DNA from: Prunus persica
Lineage: Eukaryota > Streptophyta > Magnoliopsida > Rosales > Rosaceae
Length of the DNA stretch: 64,000 nt
Direction: 5' to 3'
Assembly (NCBI RefSeq): GCF_000346465.2
Contig: NC_034011.1
Location: 24,377,115 to 24,441,114, forward strand
Shown in pieces: positions 37,101 to 49,912 of this stretch. The notes under the pieces are model-generated. The model was not told the DNA's origin. It did no database searches and saw only the letters and a list, made by a program, of their open reading frames with translations. Positions within the stretch are counted from its first letter, which is position 1. Each line of letters begins with the position of its first letter. The position numbers and the translations under genes were made by a program.

Positions 37101-38103
37101 CGAATGGGAGCCCGGAGAAAGGAATGGAGAAATTGTTGGAAATGGAAAAGAAACCTGAGCAATCGACCAATTGGGCCCAAATAGTAGACAAAAGTGCGGT
37201 CTTTATCAAAGGGATTGACCTTCATTTCATTAAGTAAAAAGTATCAAAATATAGAGTCAAGATAGATCACTATCTATCACATACCCCTAATTTCGCATTT
37301 TAGCTAATCCTTACGTTACGTCTCCTGCTTGTCTATGTGAAACAATCAGAAGATAGTCTATTACATTAAAGACAATTATCTTTTCATACGAAAGAATGCT
37401 GCTCGACGAGCCTCTCCCTGAAGAAAAAGACACTCCGGCCTAACATAACAGCACTTTCCTTACCCGTTGTGCTCTGTCTGAGATAAGGAGCAAAAGGCTA
37501 GACGGAAGACCTCTAATCTACCAATCAATCTAGCTAGCATCCTATGATTTTTGTGCTATTAAGGAAGGAGCCAACTCAGAAATGGTAAGCCAAGGGTTCA
37601 AGCAATTCTTTAATGAAGTCTTGATTGAGCTCAAACTGGAAGCAACTAGTTTTGAGCTCGTTCGAGGAATAAGCAAGCCATGCCACACTGTCCTTTCCTG
37701 TTGATGGTGAGTGAAAAAGATGAATCCTATAATAAGTCATGCCATGGTTGTTGTTGATAGATATCACACGCTTTTTATTGTTATATATATATATATATAA
37801 CGTTATAAGTATAACTAACTGAAAGCGTCCGTTCACGTCAGGAATAGAGGTTGTTGATGTAGTTGCTTGTAGTTTTCTTTTATTTTTCTCGAGTTGGTGC
37901 ATATTCCCTGCAATCCTAAGTAAGGGCGGGCAAGGTAGTTTACTTGCTTAGTGTTTGCGCTAAGGGATCCCTTATATTATAGAAAGGTTTGTTTTGTAGA
38001 AAGGGGCTTCTTAAAATATCCCATAAATAAGTAGGGGCTTCAAGGCGAATGGGCTTTGGTGGATCCGATCCCCCAAGAAAGGTTTTCATTCCAGCTCTGG
38101 GGG

Positions 38104-38600
38104 TCGGAGAAGGGCCGGAATCCATTGCCGGAGCGCTGTAAAGATATACCATGCAAATAATGAAGGTTATGTTGCACAGATAGGTGATACACTAGTAATG
38201 AAGCTTGGCCATTTTGATTGGAACCCCTCAAAGGAAAACCATTTGGAGGGGAGCTGGCAGACTTTTGTTGATAAAGGGTCAGATTATAAATTGTGGCTAC
38301 GACAATAGTTTGACTCAAATTGATACTTGTATTATGTTAACACCTTGAAATTTACCATTGTAATTTTCTTTTTTCTTTTTTCTTTTTTTTTTTAATTTTT
38401 CTGGCACGAGGAATAAGTGCAATGGGAATGTAAAAGAACTGTTTTATAGCATTTTTTCGTTGTAAATAAAGAAGCATGCCAGAAGAGATGGTGTGTAAAT
38501 CAGTTCATTCATGCAAACATGTCCCTTTTGTTTTGGTAGGTGATTTGGGCTCTTTGCAAAAGCAGCAAAAACTTAATTTAAAAGCAAACATGTCCTTTGT
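38104..38600 (+). pseudogene. 497-bp direct repeat, copy B: amylase last-exon fragment
   Basis: It holds the final 67 amylase codons ([20 protein letters not shown] onward, stop at 38306-38308) and 292 bp of downstream DNA, without any upstream exon or promoter, so it cannot make an enzyme. The residues are identical to those of the full gene. The DNA after 38600 appears to be the original downstream flank, because a 42-bp motif near 38546 (GGGCTCTTTGCAAAAGCAGC onward) recurs in it at 38643. Confidence 0.9.
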
Positions 38601-38697
38601 GTTTTGTTTGGGTATTTTTGAATGTGTGGACTTCTCTCTTTTGGGCTTTTTGCAAAAGCAGCAAAACTTAATTTAAAAAGCAAAAAGTTGATGTCGG

Positions 38698-38770
38698 TGG
38701 AGATGCAGGGGATCGAACCCTGTACCTCTCGCATGCAAAGCGAGCGCTCTACCATTTGAGCTACATCCCC
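38698..38770 (-). tRNA. Nuclear tRNA-Ala(UGC)
   Basis: A minus-strand 73-nt cloverleaf: acceptor GGGGATG with CATCTCC plus A, A box TAGCTCAAATGG, anticodon stem CTCGC/GCGAG with loop TTTGCAT (anticodon TGC), and B box GGTTCGATCCC. A TTTTT tract on the same strand at about 38684-38688 would serve as the RNA polymerase III terminator. No intron. It explains short protein frames called over this interval. Confidence 0.93.
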
Positions 38771-40300
38771 GTTTTGATAATCTTTTTCAAAGTAGACTAT
38801 TTATATCGGTAAGTCAAAGTTTCTTCCAAAACCAAAAGGATGTGCTCTTTCTCTATCGAATAATTTATACATCACTTACTTTTCCCAATTTCCCCATCAG
38901 TGTGTGAAAGCAACGACGACTTGAGAGTCAAAGTCTCATTCCAAAGACCCGAAGTCAATGCAAAATCTGCAAGCAGCTATTAGTGGTCTCCCTCACCTTT
39001 ATATATACATTAATTGCATTATATTTATTTCCTATTAATATTCTGTGATGTAATGTCCCCCTGCATGACATAAATTTCACAATAAACAAATGGAGAAAAA
39101 AGAGCCAACAACAAAAAATAACTTGAGAAATTTGTTTAGCTTAAATTAGACTATTTGTTTTTTTAATTTGGAGATGATACGTGTACTCTGAATAAGTGAA
39201 ACAACTTAGGAAACTAAACCCAAAGTCCGACCTCCATCCATCACCCACCCCTACCACTCCTTACTATCTTTAAACACATGGTTAGTACTTAGATTGCTTT
39301 TAGTTTGGTGGTTAGAATAAGTAGTATGATTGGATTAGCTTAATCCAAAGTCATGTTTGGTGTAAAAAAATGAATGTGAATAAGATAAAAGATAATTTTT
39401 ACCTTAATTTCATTATGTACATTTTTGTAGGATGACGTATCCTACTAACAAGGTGGAATACATAATCAAACTATTCCAACCCCTTTGACTTTAGACTCAA
39501 GATTCAAGACTTACCTGTTAATTCAAACCAAACATGTAACTCAATTTATGTTTTAGTTTAAGCATAATGTTTCAACGCAAATTCTCATTTAATAAGAACA
39601 CAATCTAATATATTGTGATTAATTCATATTATAATAGAAAATAATGAATATGTCAATCTAATGACTATAAACGCGTTGCATCCACTGCAAATTTGCATTA
39701 CGGAAAAATTTGATAGAAACATCCTATGAACAAAAAGGATGATGATTCACTATTGGGCCTTGAAAAATAGGTAGGATAAGTGGGCTTGGCCCAAACATAT
39801 TACAACCCTAGAGAATTGGGAAGTGACCAGTCTTTCCTGCCTTAATAAAAGTTAAAAACACACTCACTTATCCCTAATTCATTGCTTAAACTGGCGGCGG
39901 GAAAATAAACGCAAAATAAATTAAAAAAAAGGTTAAGCATATTTCCAAAACTCTCAAAAACAAAAAAGCTCCAAAGGTGGGCTTGAAAAATAAAGTGCAC
40001 CACCCCACGCGTGTACGAAAGCGCGTGGTATTGGAATATCCCGTCTACTTTTTCCTCGCAAGCTACAAGCAAAGACGCACACTTACTAGAGCGTACGTCT
40101 CCCTGCCATCTCAACCGTTGATCATCCAAATATCTTCATCGAACGGTCATCAGCAAAGAGCATACCAACTCCTGCAAAGTACATTAGTACCTCTGACTCC
40201 GTGCCTTAGGTTCGGGTACCCGAGGCTGAGGTTCTGGTTCCGAGCCTGAGGCGGCGTTTTCATCTGAGACTCTCTGTGAGTTGGTTGGAAAACATTTTTT
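38771..40300. other. Intergenic DNA upstream of the DSPP-like gene
   Basis: AT-rich spacer with no gene. A short segment at about 39351-39537 is bounded by CATGTTTGGT and its inverse ACCAAACATG and contains the palindrome GTAGGATGACGTATCCTAC; it may be a small MITE, though no target duplication is clear. The last few hundred bases probably belong to the promoter of the next gene. Confidence 0.45.
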
Positions 40301-40405
40301 TTGAGCAGTGTTTGTTTGGATCGCTTTATCTTCGGCTTTGGTCCGAGAAATGAATTTCGGTTTCTCACTCTTCTAGTCTTCTCTGCGCAGAAACAAACTG
40401 GTCTT

Positions 40406-40407
<2 letters not shown>

Positions 40408-40453
<46 letters not shown>
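40408..40453. repeat. (GA)n microsatellite in the presumed 5' UTR of the DSPP-like gene
   Basis: About 20 GA units some 1.2 kb before the start codon at 41686, with leader-like GC-rich DNA around it. GA/CT runs near plant transcription starts are common. Confidence 0.85.
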
Positions 40454-40455
<2 letters not shown>

Positions 40456-41685
40456 CAGAGGCAAAGGCATAGTGAAAGAGAAGAGAGCCATTTGCGTCGT
40501 CGTTTTGGAGCTTAAGCAACTGTGAATTGAGCTACAAGAGAAGAACGACGCCGTAGTGTCCACGCTCTTGAAGAACCCTAATTCTCTTGGCTTGGATCAC
40601 AGTGTGAGCTCCCAACTCCACCTTTTTCTTGCTCGCCTCGCTAACACCTCCTTGTGTTGCTCTAGCTTCCTTCTGGTGTAAGAATGAGCCATTAGAGTTG
40701 GAACTATTGAGGTTTTCTGTTTCTAATTTTTGTCAAATTAGCTCGGAAATGCTCAATTCTGGTGATTCTTTTGGGTTTTGGGGAGAATTGAGGTTTCAGT
40801 GCTTGTTTGGTAGAGATATGGTTGGTTTTTTTAGGGTTTTTAAGTGTAAAATTTGAGTTTTGCTTTTGCTTTAATTTGGCTGTCTATGGCTTGATTAATT
40901 TTTTTTTTAGTGCCTTCGGTTTAGTCTTTGAAATGTTTTTCGAAACTCCAGAGCTCACATTAGCTTAACTTTATGATAACTTTGCAATTTTGGTTATGGT
41001 GGATATTAGCTCTTGAAGTCTCATGAGATTCATAAATTCGGTGCTGCCAAATCCAACAACGGATATTTGCTCGTGTAGCTCCTTTTCAAGACACCAGAAT
41101 ATAGAGAAGTTTGAATCTTTTTTATTTATTTATTATACAAATATTCAGGAAAGCTTGAATCTAAAAGCTGCCATCCAAGCCCCTAATACGATTTCAAGCT
41201 CTCTCTCTCCTCCTTCAAATTACAATTGATTGAATAAGACACATACAACTAGTTGTTTGACACTTGCATGGAATTTGAAACCTTATTGTCGCGGGTTCCA
41301 ATTAGCAGACCGATGTAGTGGTTCTCCATAAATGAACCCACTTGAGTTTGAATTCTAATGTAAATTGATCCTTTTGGTTTCCATGGCTTTTAATTTTGGA
41401 CAGTTTACTAGCCTTACTGATATATGGTTCTTTTGTTGAAATTGCCTGCCAGTACTTCTAGTCTCATTTGTTCACTGAAACTTTCTTATGCAGGATAATT
41501 TTAAGAGATGCTGCTGTGGATATTTCATGCCATTTTGGAGCACACCTCTTGTTTCAAATGTACTTATTAAGCATGTGAGAATGCCTTTAAGCAGAATTGC
41601 AGGGATGAGGCAGTCTGATGCATAATGATCATAGCTATTTTCCACAAAATCAATTAGCTGGGAAAATTTGGTGCCTGGAAATTTA

Positions 41686-44600
41686 ATGCCAGGTAACGAA
41701 ATTGAAGGCAGGATCCACAAATTATATGAGCTAGATAACTATTCTCGTCAATCTCAAGTTGCGGATGGTAATTGGCCTGTGCTTTACAATCAGTGGCATG
41801 AAAAACAAAGAGAGATCAGTGAACCTCTAAGTTTCAATCTGAAGAGTAATGTGCAACAATTAGGTATGGCTTCACTTTCTATGGTCTTCTTGATTGCTTT
41901 ATAATTTATCTGTTTTGATTTTCATGACTGCATGGGAGTTTGCATTCTGTTTCTCAAATAGTGGACAAGTCTTGGACACTAGATTCTGCATATCCTGAAG
42001 ACAGTTGCTTCATGATCATGTGAAATACCCATTTCGTGTTTTTGATTTAATGTATCTGTTGTGGTATTTGCAGATTCTGTGAGAGGGCGTGGCAATCAAT
42101 CCTTGACTTTTGATAAAAATTATACACAATTGGCTCAGAGACCTGGATTGTCCAATATTCAAACTACAGACCTGCATCTGAAGACGAATGGCTTTATGCT
42201 TGGACGACAGGATTTTGGAGAAAGGCAGAATCAACTTGAGTTTTTGGGTGAGAGCACAGTTTTTTCTCCACATAATTTAACTTCGAGAGGCTTATCTATC
42301 CTTCAATCAGAGCAAGAAAATGCATCAGGGGCTGGTGATAGCCCCACCCTGACAACCAATTCAGAAAGGTCTGAAATTACTGAAGCTTCCACTGAGTTTA
42401 ACTTTGTTGGAAAGCAGCAGCAACTTGTGAGGGGTCAACAGCAAGGCATTCCACAACTTCACTCAATGCAGCAGTCTGGGTACACTGACATGCAGTTGTT
42501 GCAGCAGCACGTGATGTTTAAAAACCTGCAAGAACTTCAGAGGCAGCAGCAACTGCAACAATTTGGTGATACAAGGCAACAGAATTCAGTAAATCAGCTC
42601 TCTGCAATGAATAAGCAGGCTGCTGGGGTTCAGTTTTCACCTCTCATCAATGGAACACCTGTTAATGATACATCACAAATGTTTATGAACTGGGTGCAGC
42701 GAGGTGGATCTCCTGCTGGGCAAAATGTATCTAATAGAGTCATTTTTTCTCAAGAGCAAGGTCAGACTTTGAGTTCAATGGGTCCAGCTCCTCAGCAGTT
42801 CGATGTCTCTTTATATGGTACTCCTGTGGCTAGTGGAAGAGGGACTTTGAATCAGTATTCCCATCTTCAGGCGATGTCTCATGATTCTGAAAATTTGTTG
42901 GCTAAGGCTAGCGATCAAACACAGAAGCCTGTTATGCAGTCATCAGGCTTCACTAACCCCTTTGTAGGTGATCATTGCACTACTGCTTCTCCGGAGCAGG
43001 CTTGCTTGCCTCAAGGGGCATTCATTTCCAAACAAGGATTTCAGGGAAAGAATGTGCTTGGACAAGTTACTAATCAGGGTTTGAATTGTGGATCTACATT
43101 GGGCAACCTCCAGCAAGGGAATACGTTGCAAGCAAATGCATCACTGCAGGAAATCAGTGGAAAGCAAGATCCAGCTGGTTGGCTTGGAACCCTTCAGAAA
43201 AAAACAATGCAGCATGGCCCTTCACAGGGTTTGGTTCCCCTAGATCCAATGGAAGAGAAGATTTTGTTTAACACAGAAGATAATTTTTGGGATGCTTCTA
43301 TGGTAAAGCGCAGTGATATTGGTGCTGGAGGCTTCGGAAATGCTTTTGAACAGACAGGATATTCAGATGCATTTCCTTCTCTCCAAAGTGGAAGCTGGAG
43401 CGCACTTATGCAGTCTGCTGTAGCAGAAGCTTCTAGTAGTGATACCGGGCCACAGGAGGAGTGGAGTGGATTGACTTTTCAGAATACAGACTTGTCAACT
43501 GGTAATCAGTCTTCAAACATCTTGGACAGTGAGAAGCAACAAGGAAGTTGGGCTGATAACAACCTGCAGAGTGCCTCTTCCTTAAGTTCAAAACCTTTTC
43601 CCATGCTTAACGATTCCAGTGTTAATTCTAGCTTTCCTGGCTTTCCACAGCCAGGCATCCAATTCCCAACAGAGCACCAGGATGAATATCATGAATCCAT
43701 TCAGAAGTCTCCCAAAAACACGAGTGAGTGGTTGGATCGCAACCCTCAACAAAAGCTATCTGTGGAGAGAAGTCAACAGGTTCAACCACATTTGCGTTTG
43801 GACAACACATGGGCCAGTCAAATAAATGAGCACTCAGAATGTGATCCACGTCAGCAGAGAATAGACTCCTATGGTATTGCTGGCCAACCAAGTGGTAAAC
43901 CAGAAGGTATGATTCATTTTCGATCCTCTAATGGAAATGCTGCTATTTTCACCTCCCATGACATTGTGGGTGATTTTTGGACAGGTGAGAGTGAAGCCAT
44001 GTACAAGAGGAACTCTGATGGTTCTCTGTGGAAGAGGGACGGTGATTGCAGGGTAAATTCATTTTCCAGATCAACTGGACAATTGGAGCAAGTGCAATCT
44101 GGCTCAGAGGATACTCTGAGGAACAGAGAAAATTCACATGTATTTGACTTTCATTCCTTGCAAAATTCACACATAACTAAGGTCCATCAGGAAACCAGTC
44201 ACCAAGTCCAAGATAATAATAAGCTTGATTACATGAAACGTATCATATTTAGCAACAAAGAGGAGAATGAGGGCATCAGAGAAAAACAGCATCAACCGAG
44301 TAATAGCTCTCATGTTATTGGGAATTCTTATGGGAGGGAGGGCGAAACATATGAGCAACAGCAAAATTGCTACCAAGGCGACAACACTTATGACAGTAAG
44401 CGGGCTGATACATCTACTACCGTCTGCAGATCGGGGGATCCTAGTGGCATGCATGTCACTGCACGAACAAGGTAGTTTGCTTAGGAGATAATGATGGATT
44501 GGAAGTTTTTGATTCATGCCTTATATTTCTTCTGCATACTAATGAGCATTTCACATTCTCTCTTCTGCCATCATAATTATTTACCTTATGCTCATATTGT

Positions 44601-47600
44601 TCAACACATTTTACTATTATCTGCGTTCCAAACTATTTTTATGAGAAATTCACTCCTCTTCTATTTTGTATGTTCTCGTGGAATCTTTTGATGGCTTAAC
44701 CTCAGCAGTCAAAATATGTTTCATCTTCTTAGCAAGGTTGACCAGTCGAAGGAGAATAGCTCTATAGCACAATTTGGGCCTTCTGGATTTAATCCATTAT
44801 CTGAGGTAACTGAGGCAAAAACTCATGGAGCATCTGTTGCTCATATGTACAATCAGTCTTCTGCTTCTCAAGGTTTTGCTTTGAAATTGGCTCCTCCATC
44901 TCAGCGGCAGTCCAATTCAAACACTCTCTTCTCCTCTCAGGGTATGCTACAACCAGAAAGTAATCCAAATCAAATGCAAATGGATTCTGATTTAGGAGAG
45001 AAAAGCCAGAGCTGGTTACCCACTCCGTCATCCTCTCAATCTTTGCCCCAGTCACATGAATCATCACCAAGAGCCCGTTGGGATGATAAATTTAGTATTG
45101 CGGGACAATCAAGCATCTCCTCATCTTATATGCATGGGAGCTCTATTGCAGAAATTACATCCAGTCCTACATTTCCAAGGAATCAGCTTCAAACACAACA
45201 TCTGTTTAGTGTGCCTGGAGCAGGTCCATCTACACAGGCAATATTACCTGGTACTGCCAGTAGACATTCACCTTCCAACCGTGCTCTATCTCAAGGTACT
45301 TCTCAGCAGATTTTTATCAACCCTGGTGCTCAACAATTCCCTGTTCTTGAAGCTGTGCCAGTATCTCAGTCTCCTTATATGTCAGGCATGCCTGCACGGG
45401 GTGGAGCTTCCGTGAGGCCACAGGGTTTATGGACAAATAACCCAAGTCAGCAACATCTTTCTGGTATGGAAACTCAAAAGGTTTCTTTGATAAATCATGA
45501 TAGCATGGATACTACTCCGTTGGCTTCAGAGCTAAATACTCTAAATACTCAAGAAGGTGGATATAGGTCATCAGAATTTGGTGCCTCTTCTATGAATTCA
45601 CAAGGCTTTATTTCTTCAGAAGAGCAACAAGGGAAAGAGAGGGCCCAGAAGCCAATGTCATCTGGAATGCTTGATGCATCACAGACAGGGGTAAGGAATG
45701 TCTCTGATCCAAGAGCTTTGGCCTCTGACTCATTGTTGAATCCCTCTGCAAGAAATCTTGGATTTTTTGGGCAAGCTTTAAAATCTTCACATGGCTTTCA
45801 TCAAAATTACTCCCCGCTGCGCCAAGTGCATGCAATAATGAATGTAGAGACTGATCCAAGTGAGAGGGTTCTGGATGAACAACAGGTAACTGCTGTGGCA
45901 GGGCAGCAGTCGACTTATGGTCATAACAAGGATGATGAACTGAGTTCTGTATCAGCTCTCAAGTCATCACCACATGGAAATTCCAAAGCACCAAGTTTCT
46001 TGACTGATGCAAGAGAAGATCCAAGTGTAAAAACTTCTTCACCATCTGTTTTCCAAGCCCAAGGCATGGTTGCATTTGGTGAAAGTGATTCCCAGAGTCA
46101 ATCTACTGGTAATACTGTGTTATCTAATCATGCAGAAACTTCTTGGGGTAATTTACGCATGGCACCCAACTGGTTTAAGCAGTATGGGACTTTCAGAAAT
46201 GGGCAGATGCCACCAATGTATGATGCAAGGCTTGCACGGACTGCTGCAGGGCAGTTCTCTCTTGTGAAGCCTTCGCAGAGTCTAAACATACATTCTCCCG
46301 TGGAACAGATAGATGCTTCTGATGCTAGTCAAAGCAGCAGAGTCTGGCCAAGTACAGCTGCCAATTTAGTGGGAAGTGAACCATTCGCTCCTTCTGTGTT
46401 GCCTTCAGATGCCATTGATGGAAATACGGTTAGTGTTAGACCAAAGAAACGCAAAATTGCAACATATGAACTTCTACCATGGCACAAAGTGACACAAGGG
46501 TCCAAAAGAGTTCAAGATATCAGGTATTTTGTTATTGCCCATTTCTTTGCTTTTATGTCAATCCTGGTGTGTAGAAGATGAGTTACTTCTGATTAGATAT
46601 TCTTATCTTTCTTCTCAAAGACTGATCTTTTTTACCCACTGAAATGCACAGCTGACCCTTTTCGCATCTGTCGCTTGAATGCAAGAAAAAAATGTTATCT
46701 TATTTTAGCCTAATTTCTTCTTAAATTTCTCTGTTCTCGTACATACACCCAGCATACACTCTCCTTGGGTCGTTTTCTGCTCATGTTTGTTAACTTTTGG
46801 AGTGCACTTGTTTATGCAGTATGTCAGAGCAAGACTGGGCACTGGCATCCAATCGGCTGATTGAGAAAGTGAGCTTTTAGTTAAATAGATCATACAATGT
46901 AACTCATTTCTACTTTAAAATTTCATCCAGATGGATCCAAGTGGTTATAATATCGTTCATTTTTAATGGCAGGTTGGGGATGAGTTTGAAATGTTTGAAG
47001 ATGGGCATCAAATCCTTCGATCTAAGAGAAGGCTTATTTTCACAACACAGCTTCTGCAGCATTTGCTTGGCCCTGCACCCGCATCCATTCTCTCAGCAGA
47101 TGCTGCTCTGTACTATGATAGTGTGATATATTTTGTTGCTAAATTATCATTAGGGGATGCATGCAGCCTGACCTGCAGCAAAAGAAACAGTGCTCATATG
47201 CCACCAAACGACGGTAATATGTAAGTGTCATCTTCATGGTTTTTTGAAAAATTGAGAGAAGACTTGTAATCTGATTTGAAGTTTACAAAAAATACTTGTA
47301 GTTGAAATTGTATGCACTCGAGGATTTGGCCTTCTACGAAGTAATTTCTGTGTAAATGATTTGTAGGATTCTGGAAAGGCTTAAGTTTTCTGAGAGTATT
47401 GATGACCAGTACTTTTCAAAAGCTGTTGGTGACTTCACAAATAGATCGAAAAAGCTGGAAAATGACTTACTGAGGTATGGCAAAGTTTTCGCTTCCTGAA
47501 ATCCTTTTGACATTTCTGGTAACTACACTGTCATACAGTCTTTCGAGGGATAAATGGCAGAAAAATGTTTCTTGGAACCAACTTTAAGCAGTTGGACTAA

Positions 47601-48118
47601 ACCTCTGCTAGAAGTTTACTGGGGTACTCATATATTTTTGCCCAATATAATCACCTATCTATTCCCAAGGTTCCGGACCAAAAAAGAAAAAGAAAAAAAC
47701 AATATTCCCAAGGGTAAAATAAATATTCTGTGTTTTTCGATTCAGAACTACGTAGTGTGAGAATTGGATAACCTTTAAAATTCTGCCTTGATAATTTTTC
47801 AGAATCGATACCTTTAGTATATGTAGCTATGCATTGAGCCGTATAGTTAAATTTCTCTTATATCATGATATCTTTTAATGTTGCAGGTTAGACAGGACGG
47901 CATCAATTTTAGATTTAAGGCTGGAATGTCAGGAGTTGGAAAGATTTTCAGTCATCAACCGGTTTGCCAGGTTCCATGTCCCCCGAGCAGATATGTCTGC
48001 AATCTCTTCTTCATCTGGTACAGTACCAACTGCACTAAGACCATGTCCCCAGCGATATGTCACTGGACAGCCACTGCCGAGGATTCTACCAGAGGGGGTA
48101 CAGTGTCTTTCACTGTGA
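41686..48118 (+). CDS. Dentin sialophosphoprotein-like nuclear-type protein (plant family)
   Basis: Seven coding exons were read: 41686-41863, 42074-44471, 44709-46523, 46820-46868, 46973-47220, 47367-47474 and 47887-48118. They total 5028 bp, or 1675 residues, in phase. The protein matches the plant family annotated as dentin sialophosphoprotein-like (Arabidopsis At5g07940 group), whose function is not established. The start MPGNEI(E)GRIH is chosen because family members begin MPGNE and because an in-frame upstream extension lacks an ATG. Residues 1-1400 are low-complexity, Gln/Ser/Asn-rich, with family blocks such as SGSWSALMQSAVAE and EEWSGLTFQN. A basic patch VRPKKRK precedes ELLPWHK. The conserved C-terminal 270 residues (LIEKVGDEFEMFEDG to the end LPEGVQCLSL) are the best-defined part. 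Upstream, a leader with at least one intron is likely (acceptor TTATGCAG at about 41493). Confidence 0.87.
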
Positions 48119-49057
48119 TTATCATGATTGATCCTCTCCCCAACAGAATCCTCTTCTCTTTTCATCTATATTTGCATTCCTTATCCCGCTCATGCACCGG
48201 TCTATGATCACTTTTTACTGACATATATGCTGGCATTGAAGAAGGAAGATGGAATGCAGGAAGTGGTCGAACCCAAGTAACGAAGGCTGCTCGTTCATTT
48301 TTGAACCAACACCTATTGTTGTCATTTTTGGGAAAGTACATATTGTTCTTTTGTATATTTTGATGAAGTTCCAAGGAGAATAGGTAGTACCTGAAGTAGC
48401 AGGAGGACCGTTGGTGTGCACGTGTCTCTAGTTGCCTAAGTTGTTGCATAAATTAGTTTAATTTAGCATACCTAATTTATACAGGAATATCTGGTGGCTA
48501 AGAGCACTGTAGTATTTCCTCATCTCTTTCTCCCCCTCCACTTTTTCCCCTTTTTGTCTGTTTACAGGTCTTTTGCTGCATAAAAGCTGTGCTGGCTGAA
48601 CTGGAGAGTTGGGATGTTTGAGGGGCAAAGCAAATTAGTTAGTCAAATTGAATAATATTCTGGAAAAAGGTACAGTTTGGTTGTAATTTTATATTCCAAC
48701 AGATGCTTTTATTTTACTCTGGAGACTCCACCACAAATATGGGAGAGTTTTTAAAAGTTTCTGACTGTGCCCCCTTGCCCCTTAATGATAATATCTTCTC
48801 ATTGGTCACGTGTCTTCCCATGTTGATGATACCTTGACTTGGATTACAATTTCTATTGGGGAGCACAAAATCTCTCTGAAAAGGTTGCCCGAAGCTTCCA
48901 ATTCCATGACAACTTTTCCTGTTGTTTGGTTTGAAAAGTACAATGTTTCAGTTTCAAGATATTGATTTGATTCTGTGTCCCTCAAATGTCATAAAGCGTT
49001 GCATATGCGCATCTTAAGATGGAGTAAAAGACAAGACAAGACAAGGAAAGGCTTTTA

Positions 49058-49276
49058 TTAATTATAGTACAGAGGACAAAAACTAAACAAAAAGGTATGA
49101 AATGGTGTTGGATTGGATTCTAAGTACTTGCTTGTTTGTCTTCCATTGGAAAATTGACTGAAAGCAGCAGCCACTGACACGTCAGACAGTTTGTGATCCT
49201 CCTCCTCCCTTATAGTATTAACTAACTTAACTAACCTGGTTTCCACCCTGTCCGCATCAGAATCTGATCCATTCAT
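49058..49276 (-). CDS. Possible small hypothetical protein, 72 aa
   Basis: The frame starts MNGSDSDADRVETRLVKLVN and is acidic and polar for about 55 residues, then becomes Phe-rich. Composition is more protein-like than neighbouring frames, but I recognise no family, see no introns or clear promoter, and it could be chance. It would be transcribed toward the DSPP-like gene. Confidence 0.18.
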   Translation of the reverse strand: MNGSDSDADRVETRLVKLVNTIREEEDHKLSDVSVAAAFSQFSNGRQTSKYLESNPTPFHTFLFSFCPLYYN

Positions 49277-49904
49277 GATTGGAAAGTGATGTGAAAATTG
49301 AAAACTGAGAAAATCCTAAACCAGGAGAAAAACGACCCACCAAAGGCTTTTTCTTTAAAATTTTTTGTTTGTTTTGTTTTTCATAAAATGATGATAAAAC
49401 CTGTGGGGTTACTTGGTTTTGGTTCGGCATGCATGTTACGAGGAAGTTTGGATTTGGTGGGCTTCGGTGCTTTGTACGGTACAGGGGAGATCACTGTTGA
49501 CTGCTGACAACAACATCGATTTGGTGTTTTTGTTTTCTGAAAAGGCAAGCACTTCCCTGTAATTTTACCATCATCTCCACAAATCTCCACGTGGGTTTAG
49601 GACTTTTTGCCAACTGGAATGTGGGACCCGAATCACCATGGATCCACCAAATATTTCTTAGGAATGTTGGGATAATTCCTTTTGGCGGTGTACTATATAT
49701 TTATGCGGTCCTTGGTCCTTGACCAATATTTTTTTGTTACATAAAAATGGCTTTGTTGGTCCAATAAATAAAAATAAAAGTTACTCGAAATTAGTTTTCC
49801 TTTTTTCACATAGGAATTCTGTGTTCCTAGCTTGGCTAGGAATTCCTTCTTTTGTAGGAAAAAAGAAAACCCTGCGAGACTAGGATTACTTTTCACATCC
49901 CACG

Positions 49905-49912
49905 CTATAAAA
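49905..49912 (+). promoter_or_regulatory. TATA box of TFIIB-like 1
   Basis: CTATAAAA at about 149 bp before the ATG, in the segment shared by both paralogues (copy 2 has TATAAAA at 54724). The leader that follows contains two diverged copies of a 40-50 bp ACAAATCTCA(A/C)ACAAGACTTCAA unit. Confidence 0.55.

Larger units (their letters stand above)
31555..38103. other. Mitochondrial-type DNA insertion (NUMT), 6.55 kb
   Basis: The block between the two 497-bp repeats differs from its surroundings. It is less AT-rich and has no nuclear gene structure. It carries the first 35 codons of mitochondrial atp4, a plastid-like tRNA-Asp as found in many plant mitochondrial genomes, and short dispersed repeats typical of those genomes: the segment ending GCCCCCCGACCGACTAAAA at 32075-32130 and 35311-35372; CATTCACTCACTCCCGCATT near 34633 and 35598; about 95 bp at 34247-34341 and 36865-36956. 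LINE reverse-transcriptase debris, also common in plant mitochondria, is present. No complete mitochondrial protein gene was recognised. It may be a genuine nuclear insertion or an assembly join. Confidence 0.8.

Noticed and set aside
31555..38103. Nuclear origin as an LTR retrotransposon with 497-bp LTRs
   Set aside because: The flanking repeats are amylase exon and 3' UTR, do not start TG or end CA, and the interior has no gag/pol, primer-binding site or polypurine tract.
38573..38755. Minus-strand 60-codon frame
   Set aside because: It runs through the tRNA-Ala gene and the duplicated amylase flank.
39351..39537. Small MITE bounded by CATGTTTGGT / ACCAAACATG
   Set aside because: The matching ends are only 10 bp and no target duplication could be found, so it is mentioned only within the spacer entry.
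40150..40563. Minus-strand 137-codon frame with a Ser/Leu run
   Set aside because: The run is the translated (GA)n microsatellite; the region is leader/promoter of the plus-strand gene.
44167..44517. 116-codon minus-strand frame
   Set aside because: Antisense shadow over the DSPP-like coding exon and its splice donor.
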